Shown here: one piece after another, positions 1-7,427 of the stretch
Layout of the letters: each line of letters starts with the position of its first letter
How positions within the stretch are numbered: the stretch's first letter is position 1
Source of the DNA: Nephromyces sp. MM_2019
Taxonomy: Eukaryota > Apicomplexa > Aconoidasida > Nephromycida
DNA: 11,456 nucleotides
Direction of reading: 5' to 3'
Assembly: GCA_015657535.1 (NCBI GenBank)
Contig: JADHZB010001205.1
Coordinates: forward strand, 1-11,456
Notes under the pieces: model-generated
Told to the model about the DNA's origin: nothing
The model's input: only the letters and a program-made list of their open reading frames with translations
The model's database searches: none
Translations under genes and position numbers: made by a program

Positions 1-992
1 GTGGAATAGCTGAATTCTTCAAGCTTCAGCATCCTCGCCATGATGGGGTAAGTCAAACCAATGATTACCGCCAGCATACTGATGTGTGTGCAACGCACAT
101 TGAAGTGATCGAATAGCTCGAAGATGAGTAGTATAATCAATAAGCCTAGTATAGCGTATAATACGTCTGCAAAGAAGCCGTAGCTCTGGTTCGCAGCGAC
201 TGCTTCGCTTGAAGCCTGAAGCCCCCTCCTCATCTCACCCCCCTTTACTACTTCTTGAAGGCCTTGCACTAAGGGGGAGGCTAAGAAGACCCCCAGCAAA
301 GCGTAGAAGAAGCAGTTGCTGAAGAGACGCTGGGCGGTGAGAGGTGTGTATGGAAAAATACTTGCAGGAGCACCATATTGGTGGGGGTTAGCAGCTTTCC
401 GGGTTGAAGATAGAGGGGGGTGAAGGGGGTGGTGGGGAAGGTGGCTGCTTCCTTCGAGGAGGCTTTGCGGCGTGTCGGAGGGAGAAACAAGTGAAATCTG
501 CCGGTTAGCATCAGCTTCAGTTGGAGTGGGTGGGTGGGGGTTGTATGTGGGATGAAATAGGTGGGGGTTGTTTGTGCTATGAAGTACCTCTCTGTGCGTG
601 CGATCAACTCCCTGTTGAGTAACTCTACAGGCTATTGGGCATAGTCTTTGAGTAGGAAGCTTCATTGTGCGCGATAATCGCTCCTCTAATGTCCTCTTTA
701 CTAAGAGCTTCATGTGAGTTCCTTGCGTGTGCGTGGGGGTATCCGCGTTTGTGTGCATCCCATTGCTACTGAGAGTTTCGAACTCTCGCAGAGCTAGGCT
801 TCGGCAGTTCACACTAGCTTTCATGATCGATGGGAATTTCAACTGCTCTCTGCTTAGAAAGTTTCCTTCTGCGATAGTTTGGCATTTTGAGCTCGCGCTC
901 ACAGGATGCAGTGGGTGTACGTACACCCCCCCCCTTGAATGCTTAGAGGAAGGAGAGGAGGAAAAGATGCTATGGGGGGTAGACATCACCAT
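1..992 (-). CDS. Unrecognised multi-span membrane protein, partial at left edge
   Basis: One frame stays open on the minus strand from the TGA at 1071-1073 to the window edge, about 357 codons, which is far more than chance allows in this composition. Possible starts are ATG at 992, 713 and 665. Counting from 992, 330 residues are visible. Residues 1-220 are polar and Ser/His/Pro-rich. Three hydrophobic segments follow at about 223-245 (FFYALLGVFLASPLV), 271-296 (VLYAILGLLIILLIFELF) and 305-322 (MLAVIIGLTYPIMARML). If translation starts at 713 or 665, the N-terminus is Arg/Lys-rich (MKLPTQRLCPIACR) and could be an organelle-targeting peptide; this is inference. An intron in the low-complexity part is possible, because CTCACCGCCCAG at 343-332 resembles an acceptor just before the membrane region. 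No family recognised. The membrane part is the surer part. Confidence 0.62.
   Translation of the reverse strand, partial: MVMSTPHSIFSSSPSSKHSRGGVYVHPLHPVSASSKCQTIAEGNFLSREQLKFPSIMKASVNCRSLALREFETLSSNGMHTNADTPTHTQGTHMKLLVKRTLEERLSRTMKLPTQRLCPIACRVTQQGVDRTHREVLHSTNNPHLFHPTYNPHPPTPTEADANRQISLVSPSDTPQSLLEGSSHLPHHPLHPPLSSTRKAANPHQYGAPASIFPYTPLTAQRLFSNCFFYALLGVFLASPLVQGLQEVVKGGEMRRGLQASSEAVAANQSYGFFADVLYAILGLLIILLIFELFDHFNVRCTHISMLAVIIGLTYPIMARMLKLEEFSYS
913..928. repeat. Dispersed palindrome copy 1 (perfect 16 bp)
   Basis: GGGTGTACGTACACCC is its own reverse complement. It lies inside the open frame of the left-edge membrane gene, where it reads Val-Tyr-Val-His-Pro, or upstream of that gene if translation begins at 713. 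Confidence 0.85.
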
Positions 993-1143
993 GATACGCA
1001 CACAGATCAATCGTTTGAAGCCTGAGGAGTGGCTTCTAGCAGATACGCCTGTGTGTTTGCAGCCCGGAAGTCAATCTCTGGGCGCTGTACGCACAGTGAG
1101 GGATGAGTGAGAAAAGAGGGACTAAGTTTCGCTAGAGCGTTCT

Positions 1144-1440
1144 TTGTTTGTGTTGATATGTATGTGTATGTGTTGGGGTGCGTGTATAGGTGTGTCTGTT
1201 TTGGTATGTGTATGCTGGTGTGTGTGTCTGTGTGTCTGCGTGTCTACGTTGGTGTGTGTGTGCCTGTGTGTCTGCGTTGGTGTGTGTGTCTGTGTGTCTG
1301 CGTTGGTGTGTGTTTCGCGTGTTTGTGGGTGCGTGCGTGCGTGTGTTGGCATGTGTGCTTGTGTCCGTATCGGTGTATGTGCTCATGTTTTGCGGTGTGC
1401 CTGTGTATGCTAGTGAGCGTGTTGGTGTGTGTTTATTTTT
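1144..1440 (+). repeat. GT-rich tract with 26-28 bp tandem units
   Basis: About 300 bp of interrupted TG dinucleotides on the plus strand. Within it, TGTCTGCGTTGGTGTGTG recurs at a 26-28 bp spacing (CGTTGG at 1247, 1275 and 1301). It could be intronic for a plus-strand gene continuing at 1445, or a spacer upstream of the minus-strand gene on the left. Frames through it are microsatellite translation, not genes. Confidence 0.8.
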
Positions 1441-1444
1441 TAAG

Positions 1445-1741
1445 AGCAATTATCAGCAATGAAACATCACTATACACACAGTATCTAGAGGCGAAACTGC
1501 CTTGCCTTTGTATACACGTTTAACAGAAGCATTACGTGAAGGATTTCTCTTATACGCACAGCATAGTGAAAGAGAAGGCAAACGCACACACGAAGGAAGT
1601 AGAGAACCTGGTGTGTTAGTCGTTACGTTGCCGAAGCTAGCAAGTACTCATACAATGGACATCAACACACACATAGATTTTAGAGCCAGAGAGAAGCATC
1701 ACAAGAAGAGAGATGGACAAACACACACACACAGATGCTAG
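1445..1741 (+). CDS. Possible exon(s) of an unrecognised plus-strand gene
   Basis: This island lacks the surrounding microsatellite and follows an acceptor-like TTTATTTTTTAAG ending at 1444. Two overlapping frames look protein-like. One runs from 1446 (AIISNETSLYTQYLEAKLP) to a stop at 1521-1523. The other is open from about 1484 to 1741 and begins GETALPLYTRLTEALREGF, then VLVVTLPKLAS; its last part is degraded by CA repeats. A switch between frames through a donor at 1509 (GTATAC) and the acceptor TTATACGCACAG ending at 1561 is possible but unproven. No family recognised. Transcript data would be needed to choose between frames. Confidence 0.35.
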
Positions 1742-2090
1742 AGACAGAGACACGCACAGCAGCACAAGTGGAAGACAAAAACAGTAGCGCGCGCACACAG
1801 AAGCACACACAAACACACAGACACAGAAATAGTTTTTCTTAAGACTTCATTGATTGAGAGATCAGTATTACCTACCATTCTTTGATTTTGGAAATCCTAC
1901 GCAAATTCACACTTTTTGCTGATTTATGTATATTTTTCCAGAGAGTACTTTCTCCTTCATTCCAACTCTCATCTCAGATACACACACACACATACATGCA
2001 TGCTCACCTTGATTGAGCTCTCATCTCAGGCACACACCCATACAGGCAAGGCAATCTTCTCCACAACCTCACACACACAATCTTCACCAG
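1690..2090 (+). repeat. CA-rich microsatellite stretches around an AT-rich core
   Basis: Interrupted CA runs at 1720-1826 and 1976-2090 flank an AT-rich, non-repetitive core at 1830-1975 in which I see no convincing exon on either strand. A TGCATGC motif lies at 1997-2003; this heptamer is a known promoter element type in coccidia, but its use here is unproven. Confidence 0.6.
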
Positions 2091-2108
2091 TATTTACCAA
2101 TCATTCAG

Positions 2109-2150
2109 ATCCCCCTGTGTTGGCTTAATGAAGCATTCCCACCCATAAAG
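2109..2150 (+). CDS. Possible 42-bp internal exon
   Basis: TTTACCAATCATTCAG ends at 2108 as a candidate acceptor, and AAAG is followed by GTGAGC at 2151 as a strong donor. Between them 14 codons read IPLCWLNEAFPPIK with phase 0 at both ends. The same frame is open further upstream (QYLPIIQ), so the exon may be longer. The next plus-strand coding island begins near 2279, but I found no clean phase match to it; an intervening exon or another acceptor would be needed. Product unknown. Confidence 0.3.
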
Positions 2151-2278
2151 GTGAGCTATCGGTTAACTAAGAGATGCTCTGCTGTTTCTGCTTCTTAATA
2201 GATCTAAGAGAAGAGCCTCTCTATAAGCGACTCCTATGAATCTTCAAATGCGTGTGTGTTTTGTGTATATAGCTGAAG

Positions 2279-2432
2279 AGAACTTAAAGCAATGCCTCTC
2301 TACAAGGAGATTGTGCGAAAGCTTAGATACTTCGGTGTACATACACCGGTAGAGATATTAAAGGAAGAGCTAGTAAAGCTGCAGCAGAACATATCATTAG
2401 GGTTGCTTCCCACACCTTTCAGAGCAGCTTGA
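2279..2432 (+). CDS. Last exon or small ORF, unrecognised product
   Basis: From ATG at 2292 to TGA at 2430-2432 the frame encodes 46 residues beginning MPLYKEIVRKLRYF, then a helical Lys/Glu/Leu-rich stretch (EILKEELVKLQQ) and a short Pro-containing tail. An in-frame TGA at 2274 means that either this ATG is the start or an acceptor lies between 2277 and 2290 (AG at 2278, 2280 and 2289). A copy of the dispersed palindrome sits in the frame and reads Gly-Val-His-Thr-Pro. The PLY...LR pattern resembles PLYTRLTEALRE in the island at 1445-1741, which may reflect a common gene or chance. Family unknown. The composition is clearly unlike the flanking repeats. Confidence 0.45.
2333..2348. repeat. 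Dispersed palindrome copy 2
   Basis: CGGTGTACATACACCG has 7-nt arms and a central CA. It lies inside the 2279-2432 open frame. Confidence 0.85.
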
Positions 2433-2517
2433 GCGAAGCACTATGATGCGTTGCGAGGGTAGTTCAATGTATGTGTGTGTGGGCGGAAAATACACAGTTA
2501 CTGGTGCTAGTCGTAGG

Positions 2518-2700
2518 GTAGGTAACACACACAGGCGGTAGGTAGGAAGGTAGATAACTCGCTCAGCTTAGATGCACGATAACATATGGGTGGGAAGTCG
2601 CTCATAATAAGTGTTGGATAACACACACACGGGTGGTGACTCGCTCAGCCTACAGTTAGGATAGCACACACACATTAGATAGCTTGTTCAGCTGCGATCT
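2518..2700 (+). repeat. Degenerate tandem repeat containing CTCGCTCAGC
   Basis: Related blocks AACTCGCTCAGC (2556-2567), AAGTCGCTCATAA (2595-2607), GACTCGCTCAGCC (2638-2650) and TAGCTTGTTCAGCT (2680-2693) recur every 39-43 bp, separated by GATAACACACACA-like spacers. The array is old and diverged. It ends where the minus-strand exon at 2688-2822 ends, so it may be the 3' flank of that gene. Confidence 0.55.
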
Positions 2701-3463
2701 AGCACAGCATATAGGGTAGCTATATCGCGCACACCTTGTGGCATAATCACAGGCAGAGATTGTACTTCGCACACACCATAACTAGGTGTATTCACAGATG
2801 CTCCTAATCCTAGCCTCTTTGGCTAGCTTCTTCCATTAGCTAGAAATTCATTGTATACGTACACGCCTATTCACCACATCTAACGCATTAGCTTGAAATC
2901 TCGCACACACAGGTGCTACGAGCATAGTATCCACTGGACGCTCATACACTCTAGCATCCGGCACCAAAAACTTAGAAGAATCTCCAGAGTGCACACGCCC
3001 CCACATACATACTTATACTGTGTAGACAGCACGCTTTACCAAACACACGCACCTAACCATAAGCAGCTGATACGCATACTACTTAACACCCAACTCACAC
3101 ACACTCTTTGCTGCATAGAAAACTCATCCCTAACACACAGAGTATTCATTGTACACACAACCTCATCCTCCCCTCACACGCACACACATACAATTCATTG
3201 TACATAAGATCCCCCTTCCTAACATTCGCCGCTAAACACAAACCACCCCACAAACAAACACTATCCACACCGCACACACAGCCCGCCCCCATACACGCCA
3301 TCCAAACCGCACACACAATCCCACTCCCACCGCACATACGGTCTAACACACACGCTATACTGAGGCATAACTGAGAAATTTCTATATTCGCTCCCTCTTC
3401 ATTCAAAAGCTGCTGCTCCCGGGTGTACGTATACTGCGATCTACCGCGCCCTCGCGTGGCTAC
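2688..3463 (-). CDS. Possible three-exon gene, unrecognised product
   Basis: Three microsatellite-free islands on the minus strand read as protein. Exon a, 3463 to about 3354-3361, follows acceptor ATGCATTTGCTTAG and includes EQQLLNEEGANIEISQLCLS; donor choices are GTATAG at 3360 or GTGTGT at 3353. Exon b, about 3006 to 2850, includes SKFLVPDARVYERPVDTM and VCARFQANALDVV and has a GTGAAT donor candidate before its stop. Exon c, 2822 to 2688, includes LGLGASVNTPSYGVCEVQ and LPVIMPQGVRDIATLYAVL and ends at TGA. Joining b (after GAT GTG) to c at the AG before 2822 keeps phase 0 but implies an intron of only about 52 bp. The gap between a and b is TG-rich on the sense strand, like the introns of the phosphatase gene in this window. 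The family is not recognised and the exact borders are uncertain. Confidence 0.42.
3000..3350 (+). repeat. CA-rich tract, probably intronic to the minus-strand gene
   Basis: Irregular CACA/CACG runs with no periodic unit. On the minus strand this is TG-rich sequence between two probable exons. A second CA-rich stretch of the same kind runs from 3500 to 3570. Confidence 0.55.
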
Positions 3464-3569
3464 CTAAGCAAATGCATTACCAAAATATACTCCCCTTTTA
3501 CATTCACACAAACACAGCTACGCACAAACACACCAACACGCACTACCACGCACACAAACCCTTTTGCAA

Positions 3570-3800
3570 TGGAACACACACACTGATAGCTTTGGAATGA
3601 AGCTGCATTAAAGCCTCAGTGATGAAAAGCTAGTGGAAAATGTGTGACCCACGCACAGAAACTACTATTTTCAGAGGAAAAAACGTGCTGAAAAGGGAGA
3701 AACACACGAAAAAGAGGTACGAAATACGAGGTGTAGGTACACTGAGATTTTTGTATGTTGAAGTTGCATGTGTACAGCTGCAGACAAAGCAAGATACCTG
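3570..3800. other. Unresolved non-repetitive region between opposite-strand genes
   Basis: The plus strand switches from CA-rich before 3570 to TG-rich after 3805. The segment between could hold the 5' ends of divergent genes. Both strands contain short protein-like frames: minus after the strong acceptor TTTCTCCCTTTTCAG near 3701, and plus GTLRFLYVEVACVQLQTKQ near 3731-3790. Neither can be preferred from sequence alone. TGTAGGTACA at 3732-3741 is a one-mismatch relative of the dispersed palindrome. Confidence 0.35.
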
Positions 3801-3804
3801 CTCA

Positions 3805-4040
3805 TACTCTTCTTTGTGTGTGTTGATGTGTATTGGTGCCGGTATGTGCCTTGTGTGATATATCTGTATGCCTTGTGTGTGGGTGCTGTTGTGTGCGTAT
3901 CTGTCTGGTATGTCATGTCTGTGCTCGGGTGTGTTCGCGCGTGTTATTTGTCTATACAACTATGCACTGGCGTGTCTGCCATTGTAATGGTGTGTGCATA
4001 CTTTTATTTCTGTGGTGGATGTGATGATGGAGACAGATGT
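3805..4040 (+). repeat. TG-rich tract, possibly an intron
   Basis: Interrupted TG runs on the plus strand, upstream of the repeated acceptor-like units and the candidate exon ending at 4290. Confidence 0.5.
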
Positions 4041-4178
4041 GTCTGTGTGTCTCTCTCTCTAGAGCGTACTCTCAAAGCAAACACCTGTGTGTGTGTGTGT
4101 GTCTCTCTCTCTAGAGCGTACTCTCAAAGCAAACACCTATGTGTGTGTGTGTTTCTCTCTCTTTAGAGCGTACTCTCA
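4037..4178 (+). repeat. 52-bp tandem repeat carrying a splice-acceptor-like block
   Basis: AGAGCGTACTCTC starts at 4061, 4113 and 4165, exactly 52 bp apart. Each copy is preceded by a TG run and a CTCTCTCT(C)TAG or CTCTCTTTAG block, that is, a pyrimidine tract ending in AG. Copies 1 and 2 continue AAAGCAAACACCT; copy 3 diverges into the candidate exon. There are about 2.7 copies in total. Confidence 0.85.
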
Positions 4179-4290
4179 GGCACTTATTCGCTCTTTTCTT
4201 CTTGGGATACTCGGTGTTGGCATTGCGTGTGTGTATCTTCATGATAGCTTAGGAGAGCGTATCTTCAACTTTACTGAGCCAAGCTTATAA
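4165..4290 (+). CDS. Possible C-terminal exon with one membrane helix
   Basis: After the third acceptor-like block (AG at 4163-4164, or CTCTCAG at 4178) the frame reads ALIRSFLLGILGVGIACVYL, then HDSLGERIFNFTEPSL, and stops at TAA 4288-4290. The hydrophobic stretch would span a membrane close to the C-terminus. Composition is balanced and free of TG runs, unlike the flanks. Upstream exons would lie before the TG-rich tract at 3805-4040; I could not identify them. Family unknown. Confidence 0.4.
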   Translation, partial: RAYSQALIRSFLLGILGVGIACVYLHDSLGERIFNFTEPSL

Positions 4291-4666
4291 GCCATGTTGT
4301 GGCTGAAGAAGCTTCCTCTCTCTGCATGAGAATGATCTGCTATTTTGTGTGCATATCCCTGTGTGTTATTTTGTATCATTGTATATCTCCTTTCCATATG
4401 TATGATTGTGCCTGCGTTTGCGTGTATTTTTCTGTGTGTCTATTTGTGTGTGTGTGTGCGTTTTCCTTTATGTTTTTCTCTATATTTTTCAGTGTGTTTG
4501 TGTGTCTTGCGAGTCTGTGCTTCCATGCCTCTTCCTACGTTTATTCTTGCATGTGCTTGTGTGTGCTTTTGTGTGCTTGTGTGTTCTTCTCTATGCTCCT
4601 CTGTGCCTATAAACTCCTCCCCCCTCCTCCTAACTCTGTGTGTAGCACCCCCCCACCCCCCTCAAG
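4291..4666 (+). other. T- and TG-rich 5' flank of the ARFRP1-like gene
   Basis: 376 bp without a convincing gene. It is strongly T/TG-biased on the plus strand, grading into a C-rich stretch (CCCCCCACCCCCCTC near 4648-4661) just before the start codon. It probably holds the promoter and 5' UTR. I recognise no defined element. Confidence 0.5.
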
Positions 4667-6172
4667 ATGCTCTCCCTAACTCGAGGCCTCTATACCTACT
4701 TCTTCACCCCCCAGAATGTCAATATTCTCCTCCTTGGCCACCAATCCTCAGGGAAGACGGCATTCCTTGAGAGGCTGAGAGTTGAGCTGCTTCATCAGCC
4801 CCCCTCCTCAGAGAGGAAGATCATTCCGACGATAGGCATGAACATCGCGAAGATTCCACCTTCAGCGAAGCTTTTAGGCCCCCCTCATCCTCGCACACAG
4901 ACTACAGTGTGGGATGTGAGTGGGAATCCTTCAATGAGATCTACTTGGGCTTCATACTATGAAGAAGCAGATGGCATCATCTTCATGATCGATAGCAGCT
5001 CAGAGGAGGAGGTTGAGAAGGGAAAGGAGTGTTTGTTGGAGGTAGGAAGTCAGCTGGAGGCTATACTAGAGGATATACTGAGCGTGGAGATGAAGCAGGT
5101 GAAGCCTTCAGAGAGTGTGTGTGTTGTGGAAGGGGGGAGAGGGGGGATTGATACGGGTCGAGGGGGAGTAGCAGAAGGTGTGTATTCTGCGGGGGGAGGA
5201 GGGGTTGCTAATGCCTCAGGTAGCAGCTATCTTCAAGGTGGTGGTGGGGGGGGAGGAAGGTTGCATGCTACCCCAGGTGGAAGGGGGTTCTCTGATGATC
5301 GAACTCATGTGGGGGGTGGGGGGGGTTTTTCTTCCTCTCCTTCCTCCAGTATGGCGCAACTTCATAGCGTTTCATCACCTCCCACCACATACGGTATCAC
5401 GGCTTTCTCGGGTCAGGCATCATCGTCGTCTCACCGGAATCTCCACGGCACACACCAAACTTCTGGTGATGGTGCGTACGGAACACACACATTCACCTCC
5501 ACCACTTCATCACCGTTTTTGCTACGAGAAAAGAGCACCCCTCCACTGTCTAGGGGGGGTGGATCTGGTGGGAATGGTGTAAGCTTCAAGGATCTTCAGG
5601 AAAAGGGGGGTAACCTGTGGAGTGCGTTTATCACCCCAGAAGGCGAGGATTTTCAAGTTATTCCTTTCATTATTGTGTGTAGTAAGCAAGACGTGGAGGG
5701 TTGTTTATGTGTGGAGAAAGTACGAGAGATTCTCAACCTTCAAGAAGAGGATGAGTTGAAGACTTTGAAGGATTCTGAGGTTTTAGGCTGCGATTCTTGG
5801 AACTCAGGGAATGGCGTAGTTCCAGCCCTTAAGCGAGTGCTGGAGGTTATCATGGAAAGAAGAAAGCAAGTCTCAATTACCTCAAAATGCGGTTTAAGGG
5901 GGGTTGATACAGGGCTGGGGGGAGGGGGATTGATTGAAGATGCTGTGAGGGGTGTTGGGGGGGATGGAAAGAGTGGAAAGAGCAGCTTGTTTAGCGTGGG
6001 GGGATTAGTTAGTAGCGGTGTACATACACCCACTTCTACTAGGAAGGGGGGAGATCTATCACAGCAGGGCAAGGGGGGTTTGTTAGCATCATCTACTTCA
6101 AGCAAAGCTCATCCAAACGTTAAACTGAGTCATGAGTTGAAGATTGTTGAAGCTGATGAAGTGTTTAGGTGA
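4667..6172 (+). CDS. ARFRP1: Arf-like GTPase, ARFRP1/Arl3 (yeast) type, with long insertion
   Basis: A 501-residue frame whose start matches the family N-terminus (MLSLTRGLYTYFF, compare the short MYTLLSGLYKYMF-type start of animal ARFRP1). Motifs in order: P-loop GHQSSGKT at 24-31, switch I PTIGMN at 54-59, WDVSGNPSMRS at 82-92 followed by YYEEADGIIFMIDSS, guanine motif CSKQDVEGC around 339-342, and a final SGNGV at 380-384. Family members are about 200 residues. The excess is a Gly/Ser/His-rich insertion at about residues 145-320 and a Gly/Ser-rich tail after about 397. Known family role: a Golgi (trans-Golgi) GTPase recruited through Sys1 after N-terminal acetylation; the Met-Leu start fits a NatC-type substrate and there is no Gly2 for myristoylation. 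Odd points are Asn87 where the catalytic Gln is expected, Ser85 in place of the first Gly, and Ser339 in place of Asn in NKxD. The frame needs no intron. The stop overlaps a donor-like AG/GTGAGA, so more coding sequence may follow. Confidence 0.9.
   Translation: MLSLTRGLYTYFFTPQNVNILLLGHQSSGKTAFLERLRVELLHQPPSSERKIIPTIGMNIAKIPPSAKLLGPPHPRTQTTVWDVSGNPSMRSTWASYYEEADGIIFMIDSSSEEEVEKGKECLLEVGSQLEAILEDILSVEMKQVKPSESVCVVEGGRGGIDTGRGGVAEGVYSAGGGGVANASGSSYLQGGGGGGGRLHATPGGRGFSDDRTHVGGGGGFSSSPSSSMAQLHSVSSPPTTYGITAFSGQASSSSHRNLHGTHQTSGDGAYGTHTFTSTTSSPFLLREKSTPPLSRGGGSGGNGVSFKDLQEKGGNLWSAFITPEGEDFQVIPFIIVCSKQDVEGCLCVEKVREILNLQEEDELKTLKDSEVLGCDSWNSGNGVVPALKRVLEVIMERRKQVSITSKCGLRGVDTGLGGGGLIEDAVRGVGGDGKSGKSSLFSVGGLVSSGVHTPTSTRKGGDLSQQGKGGLLASSTSSKAHPNVKLSHELKIVEADEVFR
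5100..5620 (+). repeat. G-run-rich low-complexity insertion coding region
   Basis: This stretch of the ARFRP1-like frame has many runs of 5-7 G (for example 5137-5171, 5191-5201, 5240-5255, 5311-5326) and encodes Gly/Ser/His-rich sequence. It replaces a short loop of the GTPase fold before the strand leading to SKQD. The frame stays open throughout, which argues against it being an intron. A facultative intron cannot be excluded. Confidence 0.6.
6017..6030. repeat. Dispersed palindrome copy 3, in the ARFRP1-like frame
   Basis: GGTGTACATACACC encodes Gly-Val-His-Thr-Pro in the C-terminal extension of the GTPase. Confidence 0.85.
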
Positions 6173-6605
6173 GATTGGGGGGATTTGTGGGGGGTTTTTA
6201 GGAAGATTTGGGGTGGGGTTTGTGGGGGGTTTTTAGGAAGATTTGGGGTGGGGTTTGTGGGGGGTTTTTAGGAAGATTTGGGGTGGACTTGAGGGATTTT
6301 GGGTGGATGCTTGGGGGGCTGTCGAGGGCTTTTGCGCGGAGGTTTTGGAGGCTTTTGAGGGGAGGTGGGGGGGTTTTGAGGGGCAACAGTGGAGGGAGGG
6401 GCTCTTAGCTATCTGATTGAGGGGAAAGCGGCTTCTTGCTTGTGGAAGGGAGGGTGGGTGGCTTCATCCAAATGAAGCGAAGAACCTCCCTCTCCTTGTC
6501 TCTCTTCCCCCCTGTGTGCGCTATCTAAGGCGAATCAGCGCCCTTTTGACGCTTAAGCAGCTTACATTGAGAATATTATACTGTAAAAAGCTCGCTTTTT
6601 CTTAA
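6169..6605 (+). other. Alternative 3' intron and last exon of the ARFRP1-like gene
   Basis: At 6167-6173 the sequence AGGTGAG overlaps the stop codon. If 6169 is a donor, acceptor CGCTATCTAAG ending at 6529, preceded by a pyrimidine tract at 6486-6512, restores the frame: AG plus G gives Arg, then 24 residues (RISALLTLKQLTLRILYCKK and four more) to TAA at 6603-6605. Phase agreement is suggestive, but the tail has no known counterpart in the family. Stopping at 6172 is equally possible. Confidence 0.3.
6171..6300 (+). repeat. 35-bp G-rich tandem repeat
   Basis: GAAGATTTGGGGTGGGGTTT recurs at 6202, 6237 and 6272, exactly 35 bp apart. Units contain GTGGGGGGTTTTTAG. A degenerate first copy begins at 6171 and the last decays after 6295. 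Each unit has several G runs on the transcribed-sense strand. Confidence 0.9.
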
Positions 6606-7090
6606 TATATGCATAGGATGTAGGCTTAAGCTAGTGTGTTTGCAGCTTTCTGAGTGTCGATTTATGCCTGTAGATAGCTTTATGATATATTTAAATGTGT
6701 GCATTGTTTGATGAGCTACAGCTTCGCTGCCTTTTGTTTTATGTACAGCCTTATGATGATGCTTTGAGTGTACATACAGCTACCCGTGAGAATAGGCTGT
6801 TTTAAATCATTTAAAAACTATTTAGACGACTTCTATGGCTAGCTGAAGCAACCAAAGAGCGTGATTTTGCTGCGTCTATGTAGAGTGGGAAAATGGGTGT
6901 ATATGAGTGTGTGTGAGCGTGTGTGGGTGAGTGTATTAGTAGGTCTTAGTCTGCTTTGGTGTTTGCATGTGCTTTGGCGTGTATCGGTGTGTGTTTGTGT
7001 GTGCCTTTGGTGTGCTCCGCCTGAAAGATGATCCTGAGGGGGGGTTGCTTATAGTATAGCTTATGTTGTGTGTTCCATGCATGTACTGTA
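6606..7090. other. AT-rich spacer, no gene seen
   Basis: Lower in G runs and more AT-rich than the surroundings (for example 6595-6720). It holds the near-palindrome GTTTTAAATCATTTAAAAAC at about 6800-6819 and a TG-rich patch at 6895-7010. It probably contains 3' flanking sequence of the ARFRP1-like gene. No convincing exon on either strand. Confidence 0.5.
6769..6778. repeat. Dispersed palindrome copy 4, core only
   Basis: TGTACATACA without the outer GG/CC. It lies in the AT-rich spacer. Confidence 0.75.
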
Positions 7091-7275
7091 AGATTAAATT
7101 TATCAAAAGGGGTGGGGTTGCTATGAGGAGGGGAGTTTCTATGAGGGTGGTAGAGTTTCTATATGGGGGGGTGCCTACGAAGGGGGGGTTTTGTTGAGAA
7201 GGAGGTTCTCTTCGAGGCGGGAAGTTTCTATACGGGAAGGTGGGGTTACTACCCAGAAGGAGGGGTGTTTCTCTC
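7090..7275 (+). repeat. Degenerate repeat of GTTTCTAT plus G runs
   Basis: Units such as AGTTTCTATGAGGGTGG, GAGTTTCTATATGGGGGG and AAGTTTCTACGGG-like variants recur every 17-23 bp, at roughly 7131, 7153 and 7222, with weaker copies between. Stops in frame and the imperfect period argue against coding. Confidence 0.6.
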
Positions 7276-7427
7276 CACTAGCCCCAATAGAATAACAGTT
7301 TTGCTCTATTCCGTAACACAGTCGTTGAACAAAGGGTGGATAAGGCGTGTGATGGTGTGTGTGTGCGGCTTAGCCTCACCAACAGTTAATCGCATAAAAG
7401 TAAAGCGATAGCTTTCATTCTGAATTG

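Noticed and set aside
727..1110. Plus-strand 127-codon frame opposite the left-edge gene
   Set aside because: It overlaps the longer minus-strand frame, which continues to a clear membrane domain; a GTG start and no recognisable motif.
1107..1523. Long Val/Cys-rich plus-strand frames
   Set aside because: Translation of a TG microsatellite; frames on both strands are open for the same reason. Only the part after 1445 looks protein-like.
1509..1525. A 17-bp intron (GTATAC...AACAG)
   Set aside because: Too short for known spliceosomal introns; kept only as a possible longer 52-bp alternative.
4299..4770. Cys/Val/Phe-rich plus-strand frames upstream of the GTPase
   Set aside because: Composed of TG and T runs, with no domain; they overlap the GTPase start in other frames.
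5178..5582. Alternative plus-strand frame inside the GTPase insertion
   Set aside because: Shadow of the GTPase reading frame created by long G runs; no motif.
5740..6105. Pro/Ser-rich minus-strand frame across the GTPase 3' half
   Set aside because: Complement of the Gly-rich coding strand; the GTPase frame carries family motifs and this does not.
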